Below, in pieces: positions 55,389 through 64,000 of a stretch of 64,000 nucleotides of DNA. The stretch is from Tubulanus polymorphus (lineage: Eukaryota > Nemertea > Palaeonemertea > Tubulaniformes > Tubulanidae). Within the stretch, counting starts at the first letter, position 1. Each line of letters starts with the position of its first letter. A program made the position numbers and the translations under genes. A model generated the notes under the pieces. The model was not told where the DNA came from. It searched no databases and worked only from the letters and a program-made list of their open reading frames with translations. The stretch covers positions 2,666,001-2,730,000 of the forward strand of contig NC_134026.1 in assembly GCF_964204645.1 (NCBI RefSeq), read 5' to 3'.

Positions 55389-58300
55389 CTACTTCTTTGA
55401 TGCTAATGCAGTTGCTAGACTGTCCAATTCTCGCTTATTTCCACTTTCAGCCAACCAAATCTATAGTAAATAAGATGTAAGATAAGTAAATATGAGTTGT
55501 AGTTACATTCAGTAACACAATTCTTGATTGTTTTATAAACTACAGTGATCAATATCATACCTGAAATCTAGTTTCTACCAATGACTGAAATTGTTTACGA
55601 TGTTCTTTACTGAGATTTGTTTCTTTAATTGATTTCTGCCATTGTTCCAACTTCTTTTCCCTTTGTTTTATGGCTTTTTGATACTTGTTCGGCACGGGTG
55701 GTGGTGACTGCAATCATAAAATTTTTTATTACTGGTAGGAATGTTTTATTGCCTGTGAATTCAAGCTGAATGAACCCGATCGAAAAATACCTTCAATTCA
55801 CCTTCCATGACGAAAGGTATAGCGAAAGAATGAAAATCATTTGCAGGCATTATTTCCCAGACTGGTGGAGAATTTTCATGATGATCAGGACCTGTTAGAA
55901 ACATTTTAAAAACATCAATGTCAAATAAGCAATGTTCCATAAGGAAAGACAAAAGAAGCCCCTGATCTTATTCAATTTGGTAGAGAAACTAAAAAGTTGC
56001 ATTTAAATGGACAGGTATTCTACGAGCACGGCAGATTCAAATTTATCTACCCACTACATACCGACACAAAATGGCACATCCCAGTAGTTAGGCGTATAGC
56101 TCAGACCAACAGAGTTCATTTGAGTTTCAAGTTGAGGATAAGATGTGTTGTATGGAGCGAGTATAATTGTATCATTTCCACCAAATACCAGAGGACGGTT
56201 TGGTGTCAATAGATGGAATGTACAAATCTGACTGTGACTGAAAAGAGAGATTTCATCAGAACATCAAATAAGGTCTCAATATCTAAGTTGATGCGTAATT
56301 TACCCAAATCCTAAAATATTCAACATTGATAATGAATAAACGTAAGAGACTTCGAATTCAAGAAATCACAAACCTGGTGGTTATTCTTCTACATGCTGCA
56401 ATCACTGTAACTTGTTCACAATGGCTTACATGGACGGCACACTCGACAGCACCCAAAACAACTGTTGTATTTCGACACTTTTCAATCGATACAGTTCTAT
56501 TAAGTAGAAATTGACTACATGTATTATTATGTACAAATATAAAAGATTTCTAATTTTTATGATGAGATGAAACATTACCTCATAGATGAAAGTAGATAAA
56601 TGAATGATTGATGACAGCGATGTATTTTGACTGTGGCTCCTTCAAGAGTACTCGATGTCTGTAATGGTTTGGAAGTTCAATCGAATTGAACGTAATAGGA
56701 AGTTCGAGACAAACACCATGAAATAACATACAATATACTGCTACTTACTCGAGCTATTGTCTGCTTCGAAACTTGAGACATAATTATTAGTTTGTTCCTG
56801 TAATGAGATTATCACAAATCCTTCATTTCTAAACCTGTTTTTGTATTCGTGATTACCGATGTTAATAAACGGATGAATTACCCCTCATTTGAATCATCTC
56901 TCATCACCAGGTGAGCATTCGTAGCCACTCTTCCTTTTCTGTGGGTGCTTTCTTTCTCATCTATAATAAAACCGGTTAAATATTCATTGAATGACAGAAT
57001 TTTTAACAAATCCATACAGCCAAATTCAGGCAAATTTGATTCACAATTTCTGTCCTAGATAAGAGAAATCTGTGTCTCGTTCCACAAATGACAAAGGGAA
57101 AGTTTCAAGCCTGTTGCAAACGAAAATCAGAAATAGGCAGCATTTACTGTATTTGATATCTAAATTAAACATGGAAAAAAAATAATACCCACCAACTCCA
57201 AGAGGCCATGATAAACGCTTCCCTTGAGAAATACAAGATGCGATTCCAAAAGGATTTTGGATGACGTTCGTTTTGATCCATGTAATGAATGTTCGCATGT
57301 TAAATGATTGTGAAATCTTTGAAAATCCACTTTTTTGTTGAACTTGTTGAAGAAGCGCAACGTCGCATAGAGAACGGATTGTCCTAGAAAAAACAGCCAA
57401 ATATTGAGTGAACGATGTAGGATATATTTAAATCATGATTCTTACGAAATCAAACTCGCCTTCCTTTGTCAATAGAGGCATCAAAGATTAATCCTAATGC
57501 TTGTATAGCGTCGATAGACAGATTCTGATCCATTATTCCACCTAGCGCATAACTATCTGTAAAGATTAATTTCAATGTTTGCTGCCGGCTTATTTTCTAT
57601 GTAGCTTTTTGACTTACTCTCTGTACCTACCTGGTTCAACAAGAAGTTCAAGCATTTCTGGTAAATTATGCAAGACAAAATTTGCATGGCTCTGCTCATC
57701 GTGATTCTGCAAGAATTTGATAATTTAGATTCATGAAGTTATCAGCATTAGATCAAAACTGTGTATTGACAAAACTGTGTCATTGTACTACCGGTACATA
57801 CCCTGGCTGATGTTGGAGTAAGTCGACCATCATGACTACCTACATCAGAGGCTGGAGATCTTGGCCGAGAGGCGGAAGGCCACCTATTATACTGTTAAGG
57901 TTCCAATGAAGATATTATTTACAATCCACTTGTACCAAATATTATACAGAGGAGAAGTGTTATATGTGAGTGAAAAAATCTATTTCTTAGAGTAGAAATT
58001 TACACAGGGTACGTACATTACTCCTAGTATGGTAAATAAACCGGATTAAACAGGTTTTGTTACCCATATATAAAAGGATTCTCATCACCAGAAATCAGCG
58101 ATGATCGTAGTGAGATTTTATTCAACTGTTGGATGTAGAGAATTAGCACGAAATGAAATAATCCGATGAACGCTTGATTCTTCAGTTGATCTGAAATAAG
58201 GTGGATAAAAGCGGGCGGATTTTAGGAAACGTTTATTATATCAGTTATCACGAACATGTCTGAACTAATTCACCTTTTTCAGCTTGAGTTGAACAAGAGC

Positions 58301-59972
58301 TGAATTTGTTATTCCAAAATAGTCTATTCTCAGCTGCCTCGCTGCTATTTTCAGCGACCATATCGCAAGTAACAAAGAACCTGCAAGAATTACAATTATT
58401 CATATCAGCATCAAGCTGACGAGTCTCCGTAACCAATGTTACAGACGAGTAACCAATCTACTCGACTCCACAGACAACTAAACGACCCGAGTAACCCCCA
58501 ATTTGACTATAACTATGAATTACGTTATGTTAAACCGCATTGGTGTGACTTGACACATCAAATGCGTATCCCGTATTGATATATTTCTATTATCCACTTT
58601 TCAAATTGTGAATAGCACGCCTGCTCAGAAAACCCGTTATCGCTGCTTTGCAGCTATATTTCATATCAGCAATTTGTAGGCATCAAAGACATTGATCGTA
58701 GAAATGATGTTTATGAACTTACATCCAAGCTAATTCTTCAGATAACTGCAGTTTATTACAGGCAATATGACGCCACACCGTATAACTGAAATAAAATATG
58801 CGATAGGAAAGGTGATAGATATGAATGAAAAGAGATTGTGGAAGCATTAAAGATGGATGAAGGTTGGCTGAGCCTATGTTGTACCTGAGTCTTGGAAAGC
58901 CATATTTGCCTTTGCCACGCGCGTATCCAACCAACTTTTTGATATTCTGTAAGAAATATGAAATATAAAGAACATAACCATAATTCAGAAATGCAGTCCA
59001 GAATTAAAGCAGAAACATGGAAGACAATACAACTGGATAACTGGTCTAGATTCCTCGCTCAGTTAGGCATGACGTGAATTGACGTTTGCTCCGCCGGCCC
59101 TTGGGGTAAAAGGCCGAATTTTTGGTCAATTAAATAGTGGTAATTAGACAGTATGTTGTCAGTTTAATATCGTCAGGGTTTTAGCAGTTATTTAGCGACA
59201 ATTTCTGACGCAGGTTTAACGATGATTCTCTTGAGATGGGGAAATTATTAGACTTGAAAACCTAATTGAATAAATTGAATCAGTCTCCAAAGGAAAAATA
59301 GCTACTTGTACTAAGTTTATGCATATTCTAACTCTTAATTCGAAGAAGCTTATAAATCCTGAGTGAGCCTCAAAATATTGTTTGTACCTTTTGGCTTTAC
59401 GTCGCTTGGATCTTGGTTTTCCGAGACTAACCCTATTGAATTATTCACGACGACGACGACGGGACAGCAATAATATGAAATAATGTGAAGGAGCGGTGTG
59501 GCCGAGTGCCGTTAGAGCGTTCGGCTCTAGGAAGCCAGGTCGTGGGTTTTGAACCCCGTACATTGCCATAGTGTCCTCCGGCAAGACACTTATCCTCATT
59601 GCCTCTCTCCACCAGGAGTAAATGCAAATGGCCTTAAATGGGTACCTGCTTGCTGGTCTGATAGATGACTCCTGAGCGCCTAGCAGCTGCTCGGATGTTA
59701 CCTCTCCCCAGGGAGAGATGAGTGATACATGGAATAGAGTTATAGGCTGGGGGTAATAATACCAAGTTTGGAGCGCATTTGAACAGACTCTAGTTATGAT
59801 ACCTGCGCTATATAAATGTCAATTATTATTATCATAAATAATGAAAAGTTTATTCGTCGTTTCTTTTTTTCATACTCACATGAACTGAAAGTCGAGGGTG
59901 TGGTAAAATAGGTAGTACACCATTAATGAATGGTTCATTCCTAACCCAAATACTAACTGCTACAGCATCCAT
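55389..59972 (-). CDS. TBCCD1: TBCC domain-containing protein 1
   Basis: Seventeen short exons on the minus strand join in phase to 572 residues (human 557): 59972-59880, 58946-58885, 58785-58723, 58380-58274, 58190-58064, 57883-57802, 57706-57631, 57556-57460, 57383-57193, 56960-56882, 56797-56749, 56658-56579, 56496-56374, 56231-56062, 55891-55791, 55707-55561 and 55460-55389. Family landmarks in order: WVRNEPFI near the start, VWRHIACNKLQL, LYIQQLNKISLRSSLI, SGFSKIS, MSQVSKQT, then the TBCC beta-helix with VKIHRCHQSFIYLL, VSIEKCRNTTVVLG and LLTPNRPLVFGGN, followed by PNYWDVPFC and a C-terminal coiled region. The protein acts at the centrosome and is needed for centrosome and Golgi positioning in animal cells and related organelle placement in algae. 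It lacks the tubulin-specific N-terminal part of TBCC. The intron at 57459-57384 uses a GC donor. Confidence 0.95.
59486..59835 (+). mobile_element. tRNA-derived SINE in TBCCD1 intron 1
   Basis: The 5' end carries RNA polymerase III boxes: TGGCCGAGTGC (box A) and GGTTTTGAACCCC (box B with an extra base), of leucine/serine tRNA type. A central part with GACACTTATCC, TTGCCTCTCTCCACC and ATGGGTACCTGC resembles SINE core regions common in marine invertebrates. The 3' end is GCGCTATATAAATG plus an ATT-rich tail. AAATAATG at 59478-59485 and again at 59836-59843 is the target-site duplication. It lies antisense to TBCCD1. Confidence 0.85.
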
Positions 59973-60066
59973 ACTTCAATAAAAAGCCTTTGACTTTTCG
60001 AATGTTGGTTTACAACAGCAGAACTATTTGATAAAATTGTTGAATGCAGCTGTATATAAATGGTTC

Positions 60067-60193
60067 AAAAAGTGGCTATTCGTACGGTAGACTGGTTACC
60101 GGTCACCATTTGAATCGGACAGACAACCAGTCTATTCGTACGGGTCCGTACGAACTTGGAGGATAACTCCAAGGTACGAATAGGCACTTTGTA
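60067..60193. mobile_element. Nested hairpin MITE, copy 2 of 2
   Basis: Outer arms AGTGGCTATTCGTACGG (left) and CCAAGGTACGAATAGGCACT (right) are reverse complements with few mismatches. Inside, TAGACTGGTTACCGGTC (60088-60104) faces CAACCAGTCTA (60124-60134). The inner arms match the hairpin at 15727-15792. It sits between TBCCD1 and TRMT2A. Confidence 0.65.
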
Positions 60194-60271
60194 AATTATT
60201 CACCAATGCGTCGACTGGTTCCCATTCATAATCTGAAAAATTTTTTTCTTTTATTTTGATACTGGAGTAAA

Positions 60272-60335
60272 CGGTAAATCGTAACTTAATGTATTAGTAA
60301 CTCGTAAAACGTAAGTCGTAATACGTAACTCGTAT
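60272..60335. repeat. Degenerate CGTAA-type short tandem repeat
   Basis: TCGTAAC, TCGTAAA, ACGTAAG, TCGTAAT and ACGTAAC follow each other at spacings of roughly 6-16 bases. No coding or regulatory role is apparent. Confidence 0.6.
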
Positions 60336-60600
60336 GGCCCTCGAGGAATTCCATAGGTTCGAGTCCTGAATTAAACAATTTGATCTAGCGCTTTTGTATT
60401 GCCGAAGTACGAATTGAATCGAAATATACCGTGTTCCTTCATCAAATAGATACTAAAATGTATATACTCAATACATTGATTTTATTTCGCAAAAAACATG
60501 ATCAATGAATAATTATAGAATAGATTAGGATAAGTAAAACTCATAAATGCGTTCAGTGAACAATATTTATATGCTTTGTATAACTTTGTGTAATGTATAA

Positions 60601-63600
60601 CTAGGTAGCTGCATCTGAACCAATTGCTGGTTCAACTGCATCTGAGCAGTTTGCTGGCTCAACCGCATCTGAGCAGTCTGCTGGTTCAACTGGATCTGAA
60701 CAGTCCGCTGGCTCAACCGCATCTGAGCAGTCTGCTGGCTCAACTGCATCTGAGCAGTCTGCTGGTTCGACTGGATCTGCACCAACTGTTGTTGACAATT
60801 GCTCATTATTGGTTTCTACATGATTTTCACTTTCTTTAACTCCCCTTTCTAGATTTCCATCATGAGACACCTCTGTAGTACTTTCACTTTCTTTTACTTC
60901 CATTTGATTAGTCTCAGCAGAGGTCAACTTGTCGTAGTCAGTTACCCGTTCAAAAACAATGATCATCTCGCAGTGAGCAGTGTCCGGAAACAAATCAACA
61001 GGAACCGCTTTCACAGGAATAAACGGTGCTCCTTTAACCCGCTTTGAAATCGGACGAGATAGGCTGAAATATATGTTTAGAAATGTTTACACGTCATTGA
61101 TATAGAAATTTGAATTAAAAATATTCCTAGAGCAATCAAATTTACTTACTCCTCGAAATTCATCATCGCAGAATTAGGACTGCACGATACATACACTAGT
61201 TTATTAATCTGAACACACTTTCGAATGGTTTGAATAACTTTCGGATCTGAAATAACGCAAAATATCATTTATAAGACCTCGACTATAAAGGAATGGAATA
61301 ATAGGAGAATTTTACTCACGTAGTCCAGCTCTGGGTGGATCTACTATAGCTACAATATCGTTAGATCTGAGATTGCGAGTTACATCGAATATACAATCTT
61401 CTGCCTTACGACACCAATATTCTACATTTGATACACCTGTTAATAGAAGAGAGATGATACTAAAAATACGTAAAGAGATGTATTTTTGATGATACTAAAA
61501 CAAGTGGTTTTTATCAAATAGGAAGGACTCCCATTTAAGAAGTCAATACTCACCGTTTTTCTTCGCATTTTCAACTGCGTCTTCAACAGCTTGCTTACAC
61601 ATTTCTATTCCAAACACATTTTTAACATTCTAAAATTACATACATTGTACATGTAGTATACCTAAAGTGGAAGATCAAATGTCATTACGGAGAGAATTTT
61701 GAAATTTAGCAACGAAGCCGAGAATATTACCTTTGCCATCGAAAGTCCGATTGTTCCAGTGCCACAACAAATATCTAACAAAGTCGTTTCAGGTGTAATA
61801 TCACTCCATTCGCCAACAGTTTTATACAGAACCTCAGCAGCAGGTGTATTTACTGAAATGGCAATATAGAGTTTGCATGAGCAATCTTTAATCAATATAC
61901 CGGTAATCAACTAATGAATTTAACTGTAGAAGGTACCATAACTGACCTTGGAAGAAAGCGTTCGGTGATATTTGGAAAGTCATGTCCAATAATTTTTCGA
62001 ACATGTGCTGCAATTCAAATTAAACATATTACACCAATGTACTAAATTACACTTTCTCAACAATGGCGTTAAATGAAGATAAATTTTCATTTACCTCTTT
62101 TCCAATGATTAGTTCTAATGGAGTGATCATATTTGAACCAGACATCCTGAAATAAACATGAAAAATTGAAAGCTTTTGATTTGTGATATACTGAATAAAT
62201 ATACAATTGTGGAACTACATGCAATGTAATTCTATTTACCTATCCCCATTAGCCTGAAAGTAAAGCGTAGTCATATCTGTATCTTTCCCGGGTCCTTTAG
62301 TGAAATAGTGTTTAATGTGATTTTTCACATCATTTATTTGCGACACTGGTAATGTTTGGGGATGGAATTCAACGATGACCATAATATCTCCCAGCTGACT
62401 TGTTCTAACCGTCAACATTCTCCAGTGACCGCTACAGTCCTCCGGGTCGAATGCTGGCCACGGTGTTGTAGTTAAATATTCCCTGAATGCCTGAAAGGGA
62501 CATAGAGTGAAAATAATTTCACATTACATTATATCCCTAAATACTCTTTAGATTATCTTATGAGTGCAATTGATACCTGAGCTGTTTTTATAGCTTTTTC
62601 TGGTACATTTCTACAAGGTGATGGATCTCCTACACGACTTGACCCACCCCTGTAACTGCCGTAACGAAAACCAACTGTGTCTGAAAATAAATGGATTTTA
62701 CGCAGCATGAAATGATTAGAAACAAATACTAAGAAAATCAGACAGAATGTAGATTTACCATTTCCTGCGAGGTCTTTGCCAATTGTGAACTCGTTTTTAT
62801 TTCGATAACCAACAAGAATAGGCTGAAAAAGTACAAAAAGTTTCCCAAAATTCAACTAAAATCACTTTTAACCGCTGCCGAAAATAGGGAGCTTTACTCA
62901 CAGACGGTTTAATAGGATCCATAGGACAGCACAGACCATCATAACGTGTCCTACATAATAATGAAATAGATCTTCAGTCTAACAGCAGGTCACTTAACTC
63001 CTAAGGTTCTTAATGATTATGAATAACACAAAATATATTGAATCTTTAGTTTTTGCTCTGACCTTTGTTGGTTTAACCAGGGAACTAACTGACGGTTATT
63101 CCTGTTAATCAGTCGACCAAACTTCTTCAAAACCTCTTTCATTTCTGCTTCCTTTTTCTAAATGATCAAAACTTATTGAGAACTGGCATTAGAATAAGAA
63201 TTAAAGATTTGTCTAATAAATAGCCAACCTGCAATTGCTCCTCATACGGCATATCTGACAATGGTGTAACACTAAGCTTCAGCCTACAGAAAATACAGCA
63301 TCAATTCTAAAATTCTTTACAAATCACAACAAAGTAAGGATTAATAAATAGAGATCAATTATTACTTTTCCTCTGGGGACAAATCATCATTTTTTTGTCG
63401 TTTTGCATCTAATTCTCCGTCACCTGTAACAGAAAATCACAAACCGATATATCCTACATAACTTATCTTCTTTGTATTCTAATTTTGTTGTGAACATACC
63501 TGTTCTTTCGAGCTTTCTTTTCAGCAATAAGGGGTCAGCCTTAGGATTAGCTTTCTTCACGCTCAGTTTCTGGCCTTTCCACTGATATTCGCCGAGAACA

Positions 63601-64000
63601 TTGAGAGCCTTCGTTCGATGTTCTTCGCACGAAAATGTGACGAACGCGTAGAAATAATTTCCATTGCCTTTGATTAATTTAACCTTCTTCGGGTTCAGCT
63701 CCAGAGCCGTCAGCTTTTTTTTCAATTGACCAAAACGAACGTACTTCGGTAGATTATGAATTTCTATTTTGTATATTTCGGAAGTGAAGCCCTCTCGTTC
63801 TAAGTAGGAATACTCTGAATGATTCTCTTCTTTAACCGAACTCGCAATTTCTCCATCACCTGTCGCTGCTTCTGTCTTGTCGCTTTCTTCTGCATCAACA
63901 TCATCAACATTTTCGCTGTTAGATTCAGTTTTTATATCTAAACTTTTAACTTCTGATTGCTCTACTTCATCAGTTGAACGTTCAACGCTATCTTCAGTTT
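60601..64000 (-). CDS. TRMT2A: TRMT2A, tRNA (uracil-5-)-methyltransferase A, 3' part
   Basis: The gene runs off the right edge. Fifteen exons lie in the window on the minus strand, from 64000-63500 through 63423-63366, 63283-63229, 63157-63063, 62950-62902, 62822-62759, 62680-62577, 62490-62240, 62146-62095, 62007-61947, 61852-61731, 61629-61554, 61436-61320, 61246-61150 and 61063-60601, all in phase. An acidic N-terminal region precedes an RRM (YAFVTFSCEEHRTKAL, WKGQKLSV). The methyltransferase part has AFREYL, VRTSQLGD, the SAM-binding LLDICCGTGTIGL, DPPRAGL, the catalytic cysteine block VSCSPNSAM and the VDLFPDTAHCEM block. TRMT2A makes m5U54 in cytosolic tRNAs using S-adenosylmethionine. 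The C-terminal tail is an unusual 9-residue repeat. AATAAA at 60486-60481 is the likely polyadenylation signal. Confidence 0.95.
60611..60784. repeat. 27-bp coding minisatellite in the TRMT2A last exon
   Basis: Six full units of 27 bases (60611, 60638, 60665, 60692, 60719 and 60746) and a partial seventh are tandem. On the minus strand each encodes DAVEPADCS or a near variant. Being a multiple of three, the unit keeps all frames open, which explains overlapping ORFs on both strands. Confidence 0.93.

Noticed and set aside
57193-57383. Alternative reading frame of a TBCCD1 exon (QSVLYATLRFF...), which is also open
   Set aside because: The other frame contains SGFSKIS and NPFGIASC, matching TBCCD1, and its phases fit both neighbours.
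59491-59562. Possible functional leucine/serine tRNA gene
   Set aside because: Box A and a near-box B are present, but box B has an extra T, a cloverleaf does not close, and a SINE body with target duplication follows directly.
60356-60366. Perfect box B-like GGTTCGAGTCC
   Set aside because: No box A at the right distance and no cloverleaf around it; taken as coincidence.

Overview
This is a 64 kb piece of AT-rich nuclear DNA from an animal. Genes are split by many short introns with GT-AG borders (two well-supported introns use GC-AG), 3' ends carry AATAAA signals, and every protein recognised has a clear metazoan relative. Gene content, small introns, a tRNA-derived SINE with a central region of marine-invertebrate type, and a ~2,500-residue Tudor protein suggest an invertebrate bilaterian, plausibly a lophotrochozoan such as a mollusc. 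The species cannot be named from the sequence. There is no sign of bacterial DNA, a virus or a CRISPR array.

Layout, left to right: (1) the 3' part of a giant multi-Tudor gene (+, 1-7902); (2) a compact CCDC86/Cgr1-like gene (+, 9233-10931); (3) class I fructose-bisphosphate aldolase (-, 12339-14875); (4) TMED2, a p24 cargo receptor (-, 16953-18323), head-to-head with (5) an SLC15A4-like lysosomal peptide/histidine transporter (+, 18870-22609); (6) a TMEM132 family membrane protein (-, 26038-36591), head-to-head with (7) phosphatidylinositol 4-kinase alpha PI4KA (+, 37041-54615, 47 coding exons). A PI4KA intron holds (8) an intronless antisense class A GPCR (47677-48705). Then come (9) TBCCD1 (-, 55389-59972, 17 coding exons) and (10) the 3' part of TRMT2A, a tRNA m5U methyltransferase with an RRM (-, 60601 to beyond 64000). 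Exon chains were built by hand; reading phase closes at every junction and the predicted lengths fit the families (365, 204, 679, 1017, 2084 and 572 residues for the complete multi-exon genes 3-7 and 9).

The genes are mostly housekeeping and do not form a pathway. Several belong to membrane traffic and lipid or lysosome biology (TMED2, SLC15A4, PI4KA), and the Tudor gene belongs to germline piRNA/nuage biology. The main link is positional: relatives of TMED2, SLC15A4 and TMEM132 lie on human 12q24, and PI4KA and TRMT2A on 22q11, so the window looks like part of an old bilaterian linkage group.

Introns and gaps carry the less ordinary material: inverted repeats with hammerhead-ribozyme-like cores, a hAT-like MITE, a second hairpin element present twice, a SINE with target-site duplication, simple repeats, a 22-bp perfect palindrome in the PI4KA 3' region, a possible PI4KA cassette exon, and a 27-bp minisatellite coding the TRMT2A tail.
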